From positions 124,001 through 188,000 of the forward strand of contig NZ_NPBD01000001.1 in assembly GCF_002272745.1 (NCBI RefSeq): 64,000 bases of DNA, in the 5' to 3' direction. Made by a program: the position numbers and the translations under genes. The notes under the pieces are model-generated. The model did not search any database. It worked only from the letters and a program-made list of their open reading frames with translations, and was not told the DNA's origin. The DNA comes from Terribacillus saccharophilus. Lineage in GTDB: Bacteria; Bacillota; Bacilli; Bacillales; Amphibacillaceae. This document shows, piece after piece, positions 8,746 through 17,443 of this stretch (its first letter is position 1; each line of letters starts with the position of its first letter).

Positions 8746-11567
8746 AATTGCAAATTAGCGGCGGACATATTTATGATTTCGGTAAATGGCATGATTATAC
8801 TTTCGATTTCAAGGATAGCTCTTTTGTTATCATCCAGGGAGAGAATGAGGCTGGTAAATCGACCTTAAAAGCCTTTTTTATTTACATTTTATTCGGGATG
8901 CGTTCAAGGGAACTTGAATCATATAAACCAAGGACTGGCGGTACTCCAGGTGGACGACTCAATCTCCGTTTTCCCGATGGAGAAGTAGTTGTCGAACGGA
9001 TTCTGGACCAGCATAATGGACAGGCTATTTGCTATATAGGCTCTGAGCAAAAAGATCAGCAGTGGTTGGAGGAACAGTTTGACGGTATGGATGCTTCTGT
9101 ATTTCGCCAAGTTTTTACATTAGATACGGAAGCACTTGTTTCCTTGCAACTGACAGACAAGGAGCATTTGGGAAAAGTCCTTTTGGATGCAGGGCAGACA
9201 GGGTCAGCCGACGTCCATAAGCTGGAGAAAAAGCTTCAGCAGGAATTGCAGCAGTTATTCCGACCTCAGGGTAGGAAGCCGAAAATCAATACAATGCTGC
9301 ATACTTTCTCTGAACAGGAACGCCTTGTACAGGAGCTGACTGATAGGGAAGCAGCTTATCTTCCGGACAAAGAAAAATTGCAGGAAATACTAGTGAAAAC
9401 GGATGAGCTGCAGAAGAGGAAGGCAGAACTGCGCGCGCAGACCAGTGTCCAGAAACAAGTATTGCAAGCTATTCCTTGGCAGAAGAAAGCGGCTTTCGCA
9501 AAGGAACAGCTGAAGCAGCTGGCAAGTGTGGAGGCATTTCCTACTGAAGGATTTGCACAGCTGCAACAAATCCAGCATCAGCTGCAGCCTTTGGAAGCTC
9601 AATTTCATGTTCACACGAAGGAATCTGCTTTGATCAATAAGGATTTGGTGTCAGCAGAAGATCAGCTGTTGAAAGATGAATTGTACAAGGAATTATATGA
9701 ACTGGCAGCTAGGACAGATTGGACAGCCGATATGAAACGAACGCAGCTATTGGTGGAAGAACGTTATAAACTCCGAAACCAACTAGCTAGTGTACATCTA
9801 AGTTATCCTTATCCGGAAGAATTCGCTTGGGATTCATATATCGCGGAAGCTGCCGGGGAATGGCGTCCACTTCAGGAAAAAATGATGATCTTGGATGCAG
9901 AGAGTGAGCGTATTCAACAGTCTATTGCTGCGAAAAGACAGGAAATAGATAAAATTGATCATTTGCAGGAAAGGATCCACCAGAGTTTAATTTCAGAAAA
10001 GGAATATCGGGAACTTCACATCAAGAAGGACATAAAACGTGCAGAAAAGGACTTACCTAAAAGAGTAATTTCCCCTATTGTCCTCTTGCTAGTTTTTGCG
10101 GTGCTATTAAGTGGTATTGGTAGTCTAACTGCAAATTGGCTTTTAGCTGGAAGTGGAATCTTTCTGCTGGTCGGTGCTGTTTTGAATTGGCGCTTTGGAC
10201 ATCAGCCTAACAGTCAGCCTGAGAGTTCTTCCTATGCTTCCGAAAAACTGGCAGAACAGCAGGAACTGCGAGTCCGCTGGCGTCAATTGGAGGAGCAGCG
10301 TCACCCTCTAGAAGTACAGCTTATGGAATTACAGCAGGATCACTCAAAGCAGGTAATAAGAAGAGAGAAACTTGAGCAAAAAACAGCTATGCACCTTGAG
10401 AAGTTTCCTTACTTAACAGGTGTACCGCTAATGCATTGGGAGAAAGCCGTCCAAGAGTGGAAAGCAAAAGAGCAGCTGGCAGGTATGCTGAACAAGGTAA
10501 ATCAAGAGTGTGAAGAGCAGCAGCTGCGCTATAGGATTACTATTGACCGACTGCGTGACATATTGAGTTTGCCGATGGATTTACCAACAGAGAAAACAAT
10601 TGAACAAGCAGAATATGTGATCGAGACACAGCAAAAGCTAAGGCATGCGAAGGAACAGATGCTTGATCGCCAACAGGAGATTCAGAAGCATAAACAAAGG
10701 CTGGATAAGCAGCTCAAGCCTTTGCAGGAGCAAAAGGCAAATCTGTTTGCAAATGCCGGAGCCAAAGATGACAAACAGTTCCTGTATTTAGCTGAGCAAT
10801 ATCGGATAAGAACGCAACTTATGGAAGAATTAGAGCACTATCAATTGCAGTTACGAGTCATTTTGCCTAGCGGGCAGTTTTCAGCTGAAGAAATGGAGTA
10901 CAAACAGGATAAAGTGGAGCAAGTGATTGCCAGTCTCGAAACGGAACAGGAGTTTGTGGAAGAAGAGCTGGATAATTATCGGAAGCGTGCCGCCACACTG
11001 CAAGTCAAGCTGGCTGATCTTGAGACGGATACAACAGCTTCGGTGGCTTATCATGAGCTGCAGAGGCAGAAGCAAATGCTAACTGCAGCTGGTCGAAAAT
11101 GGGCTGTAAGGAAACTTGCTTATGATATGCTTTTACAAACAAAAAGAACCTTTCAAGAAGAACGATTCCCAAGAGTCCTAAGCGAAGCGAGCAGTTTATT
11201 TTCAAAGGTGGCAGATCAGTATAAGGGCCTTGCGCTGACAGAGGCTGGAAGCTTGGTTGTAAAGGATTGGTCCAGCAGAAATATTGCTGTGGAGCAGCTC
11301 TCCAGGGGTACGATTGAACAACTTTATCTTTGTCTGCGACTGGCACTCTCACGACATCTTGGGGCACAGCAGAGCTTTCCGTTATTAATTGACGATGCAT
11401 TCAGCCATACAGATTTTGAAAGAAGGGAACGCTTTCTTCCTATACTGCGGGCTGCTGCAGACGTGCAGCAGATCATTTTGTTCACCTGGGAAGAACCGAC
11501 ACCTGAATGGACTCGCCAGTCTAAATTGCTTCAGCTCGAAAAAACGCAGAAAACTGGTTCATGGTAG
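8742..11567 (+). CDS. yhaN: YhaN (SbcE-like) Rad50-family ATPase with membrane segments
   Basis: 941 residues. The ATPase head is split: Walker A GENEAGKST (33-41) is near the N-terminus, and the signature (QLSRGTIEQLYLCLRL) with Walker B (FPLLIDDAFSHTD) are near the C-terminus. Long Gln/Glu/Lys-rich coiled coils lie between them. Two hydrophobic helices interrupt the coils near ~445-490 (VLLLVFAVLLSGIGSL and LLAGSGIFLLVGAVL), suggesting membrane tethering. It is the partner of YhaO, with which it overlaps by 4 bp. Expected role: ATP-driven DNA end binding and processing. In B. subtilis yhaM follows directly; here a regulator gene intervenes. Confidence 0.9.
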   Translation: MKLQISGGHIYDFGKWHDYTFDFKDSSFVIIQGENEAGKSTLKAFFIYILFGMRSRELESYKPRTGGTPGGRLNLRFPDGEVVVERILDQHNGQAICYIGSEQKDQQWLEEQFDGMDASVFRQVFTLDTEALVSLQLTDKEHLGKVLLDAGQTGSADVHKLEKKLQQELQQLFRPQGRKPKINTMLHTFSEQERLVQELTDREAAYLPDKEKLQEILVKTDELQKRKAELRAQTSVQKQVLQAIPWQKKAAFAKEQLKQLASVEAFPTEGFAQLQQIQHQLQPLEAQFHVHTKESALINKDLVSAEDQLLKDELYKELYELAARTDWTADMKRTQLLVEERYKLRNQLASVHLSYPYPEEFAWDSYIAEAAGEWRPLQEKMMILDAESERIQQSIAAKRQEIDKIDHLQERIHQSLISEKEYRELHIKKDIKRAEKDLPKRVISPIVLLLVFAVLLSGIGSLTANWLLAGSGIFLLVGAVLNWRFGHQPNSQPESSSYASEKLAEQQELRVRWRQLEEQRHPLEVQLMELQQDHSKQVIRREKLEQKTAMHLEKFPYLTGVPLMHWEKAVQEWKAKEQLAGMLNKVNQECEEQQLRYRITIDRLRDILSLPMDLPTEKTIEQAEYVIETQQKLRHAKEQMLDRQQEIQKHKQRLDKQLKPLQEQKANLFANAGAKDDKQFLYLAEQYRIRTQLMEELEHYQLQLRVILPSGQFSAEEMEYKQDKVEQVIASLETEQEFVEEELDNYRKRAATLQVKLADLETDTTASVAYHELQRQKQMLTAAGRKWAVRKLAYDMLLQTKRTFQEERFPRVLSEASSLFSKVADQYKGLALTEAGSLVVKDWSSRNIAVEQLSRGTIEQLYLCLRLALSRHLGAQQSFPLLIDDAFSHTDFERRERFLPILRAAADVQQIILFTWEEPTPEWTRQSKLLQLEKTQKTGSW

Positions 11568-11651
11568 CGTTTTAGCATTCGCAAAAAGGTAACAATAATG
11601 GTAAACTAGTTAAGAAAAAAATTGGATTATTGTAAGCTGGAGGGTCGGGCA

Positions 11652-12200
11652 GTGCCGAGTAACGAAGAAAATTGGGCTAAATACGAGGAATCGATAGAAA
11701 AATTCATACAGGTTATTGCCAAGAATATGAATTTGTATGGTATTACCTCATCTGTTGGCCGACTATATGGTGCGCTTTATTTTGCGGATCAACCAATGAC
11801 ATTGGATGATATGAGAGATGCTCTGGAAATGAGTAAAACGAGTATGTCCACAGGTGTCAGAGCATTAGCCGATATGAAAATGGTAGAAACTGCATACAAG
11901 AAAGGTATGCGGAAGGATCTATATAAATCGGAGGAAGACTGGTACAAATCGTTTACATCAATCTTCGGGAATAAATGGGAGAAAAGCACCCAATCGAATT
12001 TAGAGGAAGCTGATGAGACGATTGAGGAGCTTAAGCAACTGAAGGAAAGTGTCGACGATCCGGTTTTGATCCAGAAAATCGACAAAGACATTGACCGACT
12101 TCAGTACGCTCGCGATTATTATACGTGGCTCCTACAGTTCATCCATGTGGTCGAATCAGGAGAAATATTCAAATACGTTCCAAAGCCGCCAAAAAGATAA
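11652..12200 (+). CDS. GbsR/OpcR-family transcriptional regulator
   Basis: 182 residues, close to the length of B. subtilis GbsR and OpcR. It has a winged helix near residues 45-95 (MTLDDMRDALEMSKTSMSTGVRALADMKMVETAYKKGMRKDLY) and an acidic, helical C-terminal half. The family is MarR-like and controls glycine-betaine synthesis (GbsR) or uptake (OpcR). GTG 11652 is preferred because GGAGGG precedes it; the TTG at 11622 lies upstream of that ribosome site. It sits between yhaN and yhaM, an unusual place, with no osmolyte gene adjacent, so its target is probably distant. Confidence 0.8.
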   Translation: MPSNEENWAKYEESIEKFIQVIAKNMNLYGITSSVGRLYGALYFADQPMTLDDMRDALEMSKTSMSTGVRALADMKMVETAYKKGMRKDLYKSEEDWYKSFTSIFGNKWEKSTQSNLEEADETIEELKQLKESVDDPVLIQKIDKDIDRLQYARDYYTWLLQFIHVVESGEIFKYVPKPPKR

Positions 12201-12267
12201 AGGGCATTGGAGCATGATGCCCTTGCTAGCATAGTAAGGGCTGTATTTATGAGGGAGGAGAATAGCG

Positions 12268-13215
12268 TTGAAAAAAGGTATTGGGTATTACCAGGTGGGA
12301 GATAAGTTTGATAGCTTTCTGTTGATTAAACAAGCAGACAAAGCTATTGCAAGTAATGGGAAAGCTTTTATGACATTGATATTAGGCGATGATACTGGAG
12401 ATATCGAGGCAAAGCTATGGGATGCATCACCTGCGGATGAACAGCGATATCATGCCGATCAAGTAATTAAAGTCCAAGGTGAGGTAAACGCATTCCGCGG
12501 TCGGCTGCAGCTTAAAATACAAGCTATTCGGGTGGCAGATCCGAATGATGGGGTACATGCGCATGACTTCGTTAAGCGGGCGCCGCTTTCAAAGGAACAG
12601 CTATTGGAAGAATTGACATCGTTCATTTTTGAAATGGAAAATCCGAATTTGCAGCGGATTACACGGTATTTTCTATCCAATTATCAGGAGCAGCTGCTTG
12701 TTTACCCGGCTGCAGTACGTAATCATCACGAGTTTGTTTCTGGGCTTGCCTTCCACGTCGTATCAATGCTGCAGATTGCTCGAGAATTGAAAAATCTTTA
12801 TCCGGAGATCAATAAGGATTTGCTTTATGCAGGAATCATTCTCCATGATATCGGTAAAGTACGAGAGCTTTCCGGTGCTACGAGTCCTACCTACACAGTG
12901 GAAGGGAAGCTGCTCGGTCACATTTCCATCATGTCAGATGAAATTGCCCAGGCCGCCAGAGAATTGCAAATCGAAGCTGAAGAAGTAATGATTTTGCAGC
13001 ATATGATTTTAAGCCACCATGGTAAAGGGGAATGGGGCAGTCCGAAGCCGCCGCTAGTACGTGAAGCGGAGCTCCTGCATATGATTGACATGATCGATGC
13101 GAAGATGAATACGCTGCAGCGTGTCATGGATAAAGTAGCGCCTGGAGATTTTTCAGAACGCGTCTTTTCCTTGGAGAACCGCAGCTTCTATAAGCCTACT
13201 TTTGAGCGGGAATGA
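12268..13215 (+). CDS. yhaM: 3'-5' exoribonuclease YhaM
   Basis: 315 residues. An OB-fold nucleic-acid-binding domain spans ~10-95 and an HD metal-dependent hydrolase domain ~150-290, with HDIGK (H193-D194) and further histidines at [12 protein letters not shown]. YhaM shortens RNA and single-stranded DNA from the 3' end. It starts with TTG 12268 behind a strong GGGAGGAG site, and no ATG fits. The length matches the family (about 314). A short hairpin (GGGCAT...ATGCCC near 12203-12226) separates it from the regulator upstream. Confidence 0.92.
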   Translation: MKKGIGYYQVGDKFDSFLLIKQADKAIASNGKAFMTLILGDDTGDIEAKLWDASPADEQRYHADQVIKVQGEVNAFRGRLQLKIQAIRVADPNDGVHAHDFVKRAPLSKEQLLEELTSFIFEMENPNLQRITRYFLSNYQEQLLVYPAAVRNHHEFVSGLAFHVVSMLQIARELKNLYPEINKDLLYAGIILHDIGKVRELSGATSPTYTVEGKLLGHISIMSDEIAQAARELQIEAEEVMILQHMILSHHGKGEWGSPKPPLVREAELLHMIDMIDAKMNTLQRVMDKVAPGDFSERVFSLENRSFYKPTFERE

Positions 13216-13253
13216 AAGAATTAGATAGAGAAAAATAGAATAGAGGGAATTAT

Positions 13254-14519
13254 ATGAGATGGAAGGATTGGGATCGTAATCTGAAGATCCGATTGCTTGG
13301 GGAAGCGATGATGAATTTCCTGTTCTGGGCATACTTCCCGTTTATGACTATCTTTTTCCAAGACGCTTTCGGAAAAGACAGAGCGGGATGGCTGCTTATG
13401 TTATCCCAAGTGCTTTCCGTACTGGCAAGCTTAGTAGGAGGGTATTGTGCTGACCGTTTTGGCCGGAGAAGGATGATGAGTATCGCGGTTGCCGGTCAAT
13501 CCGTCACCTTCCTCGTGTTTGCATACGCGAATTCACCGTGGCTGACGTCATCAGCCCTGACTTTCCTTGCGTTTAGCTTTCTAGGTATTTGGAGTGCATT
13601 GTATTGGCCTGCATCACATGCGATGGTAGCCGATGTAGTTCAGGAGAAAGATCGGGCTTCTGTTTTCGCTGTCTTCTATACAAGTCTTAATATAGCTGTA
13701 GTGGTAGGGCCGTTAATCGGAACCGTTTTATTTTATTCGTACCGTTTTCAAATGCTGCTGGCTGGCTTTCTGCTTACTGCCATACTATTTGTTATCATGC
13801 AAGTCTTCATTCGGGAAACAGTGCCGGAGAAGAAACAGGAAAAAGCAGATCATGCAGCATGGTACAAAGCTGTCTGGAAAGAACTTCAGACATATCGCAT
13901 CATCGCTAAAGATCGGACTTTCCTGCTTTTCATCGTGTCAGGCGTGCTGGTAGCGCAAACGTTCATGCAGCTGGATATACTGATTGCTGTTTATACGAGC
14001 GAAGTCATTACCAACCAAACTGTTTTTGCACTCGGTGATTTCCGTATTGAAGTGGATGGAAAACAAGCGTTTTCAATTATCCTGGCTTTAAATGGATTAT
14101 TAGTAGCTATATTTACGGTATTCACAACAAAGTTTGTCACCAAATTCCGTATTGCCCGTGTGTTCGTTGCTTCCAGCATTGCCTATGCTGCGGGTATATG
14201 GCTCTACGGGTTGACAGAAAGCTTCTGGATTTTTGTAGTTGCGATCATCCTTTTCACAATCGGGGAGCTTATGGTAGTCGGCTTACAGGAAAGCTTTGTC
14301 GCGACATTGGCTTCAGAAGAAAGCCGTGGGCAATACTTTTCAGCAGCTAGTCTGCGTTTCACGCTAGGCAAGGTTCTTGCACCGCTCAGCCTTGTGCTCG
14401 TAAGTTATATGAGTTATCAGCTCACATTCACTATCCTGGCTTTGTTGGCTCTTGTGAGTGCCTTCGTTTATAACATGATGTTTAAACGCTATCATAAAGA
14501 ACAGCGAGTAGCATCATAA
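13254..14519 (+). CDS. MFS transporter
   Basis: 421 residues and about 12 membrane segments. Motif A GYCADRFGRRRMM is in loop 2-3, and a central hydrophilic loop near residues 190-220 is followed by an unusually polar segment (TNQTVFALGDFRIEVDGKQAF) between helices 7 and 8. General shape is that of a small-molecule exporter; the substrate is unknown. Ribosome site AGAGGGA. It sits between yhaM and yhaL, which are nearer neighbours in B. subtilis, so it looks like a lineage-specific insertion. Confidence 0.82.
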   Translation: MRWKDWDRNLKIRLLGEAMMNFLFWAYFPFMTIFFQDAFGKDRAGWLLMLSQVLSVLASLVGGYCADRFGRRRMMSIAVAGQSVTFLVFAYANSPWLTSSALTFLAFSFLGIWSALYWPASHAMVADVVQEKDRASVFAVFYTSLNIAVVVGPLIGTVLFYSYRFQMLLAGFLLTAILFVIMQVFIRETVPEKKQEKADHAAWYKAVWKELQTYRIIAKDRTFLLFIVSGVLVAQTFMQLDILIAVYTSEVITNQTVFALGDFRIEVDGKQAFSIILALNGLLVAIFTVFTTKFVTKFRIARVFVASSIAYAAGIWLYGLTESFWIFVVAIILFTIGELMVVGLQESFVATLASEESRGQYFSAASLRFTLGKVLAPLSLVLVSYMSYQLTFTILALLALVSAFVYNMMFKRYHKEQRVAS

Positions 14520-14583
14520 TATCTGTCATGAATCCTTGTCCACTAGCATAGATATTACACAACAAGGACAAGGGGGTATTACA

Positions 14584-14763
14584 ATGCCGGAGATTCCATT
14601 GTGGGTCATGCTTGTTTTCCTCTGCATGATTGGCAGCGGCTTCATGGCATTCCGGACGCAGCGGCATGATTATCAAACAGAGAAGCAATTCATCGAGCGA
14701 GAAGGAAATGTATATATGGAGCGTATCGAGGAAGAAAAAGCGAGACGTGCAGATAAAAAGTAA
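14584..14763 (+). CDS. yhaL: Sporulation protein YhaL
   Basis: 59 residues: an N-terminal membrane helix (PLWVMLVFLCMIGSGFMAFR) followed by a charged tail. Size, topology and position just before prsA match YhaL of B. subtilis, a mother-cell-expressed protein of unknown mechanism. ATG 14584 follows AAGGGGG; the frame is open further upstream to 14536 but lacks a ribosome site there. Confidence 0.72.
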   Translation: MPEIPLWVMLVFLCMIGSGFMAFRTQRHDYQTEKQFIEREGNVYMERIEEEKARRADKK

Positions 14764-14770
14764 TAAGAAA

Positions 14771-14803
14771 AAGACCGAAACGAATTCGTTTCGGTCTTTC
14801 TCT
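14771..14803. terminator. Bidirectional terminator (yhaL / prsA)
   Basis: Long near-perfect palindrome AAGACCGAAACGAA/TTCGTTTCGGTCTT flanked by A-run and T-run, between the convergent yhaL and prsA. Confidence 0.9.
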
Positions 14804-14807
14804 ATTA

Positions 14808-15686
14808 TCAGCCGGAAGTAGTTGATGTAGATGTCATATCATCAATCAAATCTTTGTAATCGTCGATTTTGATATCAAAGTCTGCATCTTTTAGTAGTTT
14901 GTTGATTTTCTCTTGCTGTTCAGTTGAATCTACTTTCTGGATAGCTAGTTCTGTCTTGATTTGATCACGTTCGTCATCAAGGGAACCAACTTCCTGTTCT
15001 GTATCACGAGTGTCATCCAAACGGATAATGTGCCAGCCAAAGCTGGATTCTACTGGATCACTGATTTCACCTTTTTTCAGCTTGTAAGCTGCATCTTCAA
15101 ACGCAGCGTCCATTGTACCAGCAGTGAACCAATCTAGAGATCCTTTAGCTTCTACTGTACCAGTATCTGTGGAATATTCTTCTACAAGCTTGTCCCAATC
15201 TTCTCCGTCATCCAGCTTCTTTTTAACTTCTTTCGCTGTATCTTCATCGGCAACTAGGATATGGCTTGCATTTAGATCAGTTTTCATGTGATCGTAACGA
15301 GTTTGAATTTCTTCATCGGAAACATCCACACCGTCTGCAATCGCCTGTTGCTGAAGTAGGCTTGTTTTCACGGATTCACGGAAAGCATCTTCATCTGCAT
15401 AGCCGGCTTGCTGCAAGACAGATTCGAAAGTATCTCCATACTGATCCTTCAGGGTGTCCACCTGTTCGTCAATTTGCTCTTTGTCCACATCATATTTATC
15501 GTCAAGGGCCTTTTCCAGAACCATTGTCTGCAATACTTGAGAACCGTATTTGTCACTTAATTCCTGATAGTAATCTTCTTTAGAAATATCTCCAGCTTTT
15601 GATTCTACCACTGTCTCACCGGAACCACATGCTGATAGTGCGACAACGCTTGTCGCGAATACTGCAGCGATAGCTAGTTTCTTCAT
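14808..15686 (-). CDS. prsA: Foldase lipoprotein PrsA
   Basis: 292 residues. Lipoprotein signal peptide with lipobox ALSAC (Cys20), a helical chaperone region, and a parvulin-type peptidyl-prolyl isomerase domain at ~130-230 (ASHILVADEDTAKEV; GSLDWFTAGTMDAAFEDAAY; FGWHIIRLDD), with an acidic Ser/Thr-rich tail. PrsA folds secreted proteins at the membrane-wall interface. ATG 15686 has TTAGGAG upstream; the open frame extends to 15842 but the signal peptide fixes the start. A GC-rich hairpin (GGCGG...CCGCC near 15720-15736) lies in its leader. Confidence 0.95.
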   Translation of the reverse strand: MKKLAIAAVFATSVVALSACGSGETVVESKAGDISKEDYYQELSDKYGSQVLQTMVLEKALDDKYDVDKEQIDEQVDTLKDQYGDTFESVLQQAGYADEDAFRESVKTSLLQQQAIADGVDVSDEEIQTRYDHMKTDLNASHILVADEDTAKEVKKKLDDGEDWDKLVEEYSTDTGTVEAKGSLDWFTAGTMDAAFEDAAYKLKKGEISDPVESSFGWHIIRLDDTRDTEQEVGSLDDERDQIKTELAIQKVDSTEQQEKINKLLKDADFDIKIDDYKDLIDDMTSTSTTSG

Positions 15687-15783
15687 GAAAACAAACACTC
15701 CTAATCCACTTATATTTGATTGGCGGCTTGCCCGCCGTTTCCCCATAAGACAATATATCACATATTCAAGGGTAAAAGGCAAC

Positions 15784-15807
15784 CTGTGGAGGCAATTCCA
15801 CAGTTTT
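15784..15807 (+). terminator. Terminator-like hairpin on the strand opposite prsA
   Basis: Stem CTGTGGA/TCCACAG with 6-nt loop followed by TTTTT on the plus strand, upstream of prsA. No plus-strand gene precedes it. It may cap antisense transcription coming from the left or fold in the prsA leader. Confidence 0.4.
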
Positions 15808-15814
15808 TCCATAT

Positions 15815-15840
15815 GTAAAAACGCTCCGGGAGGGAGCGTC
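15815..15840 (-). terminator. Terminator of yhaJ
   Basis: Stem ACGCTCC/GGAGCGT with a 5-nt loop, followed on the minus strand by TTTTT. It overlaps the yhaJ stop codon. Confidence 0.7.
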
Positions 15841-16375
15841 ATTTAACCAAAATATCGTAGCTTTTATCTGTCCCTGCAATGACACATTTTCGAGGTGCTT
15901 GCAATAAATTGGAAAGATAGAAGCCATCTGAGAAGGTCATGCCTGCATTCACGCTGACAAGAAGGATACAATAAATGGGCATTGTATCCATGAAAATCGC
16001 AGCTACAAGTAAGGGCAAAGTAATCAAAACAGTTGGCATGATTAATGAGATGAACGGTATAAAACGGCTTGTTTCATTCCTAACCTTGAAATGCAGGTAT
16101 GGAATGAATTGTCCGAGCCAGTGCATTTTGTATTCACAGCGCTTCCCTGTTATCCAAAAAGGAATCAAATGAGTGATTCCATGGATTAATGGAAGTAAAT
16201 ATAGAGAAATTAATACAAGTATTAGACCTGTTTCTTCAATTTTCATTTTGGGATGGATTAGCGTCAGCATTGGATAAAGAATAATGAAAGTCAGGATTCC
16301 GATCATCGAGGAAATAAGGCATATCCTATTGGTACCGAGATCTTTCTTCGCATCGACACTTCTCCAGCAATTCAT
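15839..16375 (-). CDS. yhaJ: DUF3267 membrane protein YhaJ
   Basis: 178 residues with four or five membrane helices. The conserved LPLIHGITHLIPFWI segment resembles the His-rich core of DUF3267, a family sometimes likened to metal-dependent membrane proteases; here the motif is HGITH rather than HExxH, so activity is doubtful. Position between yhaI and prsA fits B. subtilis yhaJ. Ribosome site AAGGGAG; divergent from yhaI. Confidence 0.72.
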   Translation of the reverse strand: MNCWRSVDAKKDLGTNRICLISSMIGILTFIILYPMLTLIHPKMKIEETGLILVLISLYLLPLIHGITHLIPFWITGKRCEYKMHWLGQFIPYLHFKVRNETSRFIPFISLIMPTVLITLPLLVAAIFMDTMPIYCILLVSVNAGMTFSDGFYLSNLLQAPRKCVIAGTDKSYDILVK

Positions 16376-16549
16376 GTCCGGTGGCTCCCTTCTGTTGACT
16401 TAAAAATAGGGTGAGCTTTCTTCACTTAAGAGATAATAGTACGTTTGAACGGGAAAATCAATAGCTTTCCTGGAAATTTTACTTTAAAATATAAGAACAA
16501 GATCCGTTTGTATGAAACGGTCAGTTTGAAAGGCAAAGGAAGCGTTTTT

Positions 16550-16897
16550 ATGGAGGAAGAAAAAAAGAGTACGCTGTCTTTTCATCTGCATTTGATTGCA
16601 GAGACTGGAGTGTTGGATAAATACCCTTTCCGTAAGCTCCTCATTGAACGGAATATAAATGAGGAGGAGTATGCTGCTGTCCTGAAAATGCTCCAGCGGC
16701 TTAACCGCTTATATAAGGAGCAGAAGGAAGAAGGCTTGCTCGATTACACGTCGCTGCTGCTGGAATTCGTTGGTATGATGCCCGAGAAGCTATATTATTG
16801 GGATGTACTGCTGGCACTTCGTGAAGAAAAACAGGACGATACATATAAAGGTCTGGTGGATGAACTGATTTTACTGGATATGAAAAACCGCTATTAG
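16550..16897 (+). CDS. yhaI: DUF1878 protein YhaI
   Basis: 115 residues, acidic and helical (FHLHLIAETGVLDKYPFRKLLIERNINEEEYAAVLKML), matching DUF1878/YhaI in size and position. Function unknown. The start ATG follows AAAGGAAG; the frame is open further upstream but has no second ribosome site. Its last codons (AACCGCTATTAG) form one arm of the terminator, and a copy of this 3' tail recurs at 20517 in the opuA duplication. Confidence 0.82.
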   Translation: MEEEKKSTLSFHLHLIAETGVLDKYPFRKLLIERNINEEEYAAVLKMLQRLNRLYKEQKEEGLLDYTSLLLEFVGMMPEKLYYWDVLLALREEKQDDTYKGLVDELILLDMKNRY

Positions 16898-16923
16898 CAT
16901 GAGCTGATAGCGGTTATTTTTTT
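16886..16923 (+). terminator. yhaI terminator (copy 1)
   Basis: 13-bp stem AACCGCTATTAGC/GCTGATAGCGGTT with loop ATGA and a long T run. Nearly the same hairpin recurs at 20517-20555. Confidence 0.9.
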
Positions 16924-16953
16924 GTCGTCTTCTTCTTTATGATGAAGCTTTGC

Positions 16954-17150
16954 TAGAACAGATTCTGGATAACTATATGAACAGAGGTATTTACTTTTCC
17001 AATTAAATTTGCCATCTGCTTCAGAGTGATTGAACGATTTTCTACATATAATATGGACACCAGCCCAGCCTAATTATCAGCAAGACAGAACAGCGTGCCA
17101 GTTCTCGTCAGCTCTATAGTAAGTGCTTCTATATTAAAGTTCTGCCATCA
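16954..17150 (-). pseudogene. Decayed GbsR-family regulator remnant
   Basis: Minus-strand translation gives IEALTIELTRTG, then a stop, then ILYVENRSITLKQMANLIGK, then another stop. This aligns collinearly with residues ~7-68 of the intact regulator at 20526-20999 (YEALIMELTRTG; VLYIENRSLTLDQMAKLIGK). Two in-frame TAG codons are present, the ribosome site is gone and the C-terminal half is deleted. This was the regulator of opuA copy 1 and is no longer functional. Confidence 0.88.
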
Positions 17151-17276
17151 GTTTCAGTGCTTACATTTAGCTATTTTTTTTCGAGATTACAGGAACCCAT
17201 ATGGAACGAAAATAATTCGAAACACAGTATTTTGAAGTATTCTGGCGGAAATAGAAGTAAAACAAGCCTATACTTT

Positions 17277-17316
17277 GTACAGTATATTCTGTACGTACTA
17301 TACGTTCAGATATAAC
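17277..17316 (+). promoter_or_regulatory. Conserved operator/promoter footprint upstream of opuA copy 1
   Basis: 18-bp near-palindrome GTACAGTATATTCTGTAC (17277-17294, one mismatch from symmetry), 16 bp, then TATAAC (17311-17316). The block matches 34 of 40 bases without gaps at 21134-21173, while neighbouring DNA has diverged. It is probably the regulator's binding site overlapping the -35 region of a promoter whose -10 is TATAAC. An alternative promoter, TTGATT-17-TAGTAT, lies at 17329-17357. Confidence 0.65.
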
Positions 17317-17443
17317 GATTCGTTTCGTTTGATTTGTTTGTTTATTATGTTTAGTATTAATAGGGTCGAAACAACGGGATAGGAAAATATTCCTGATTAT
17401 TACGGATAAGTTACAGAAGACTAGTGAAAAAGAGGTGAATACT

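Noticed and set aside
16445..16549. N-terminal extension of yhaI
   Set aside because: The frame is open but has no ribosome site; the start at 16550 has AAAGGAAG and gives the usual family length.
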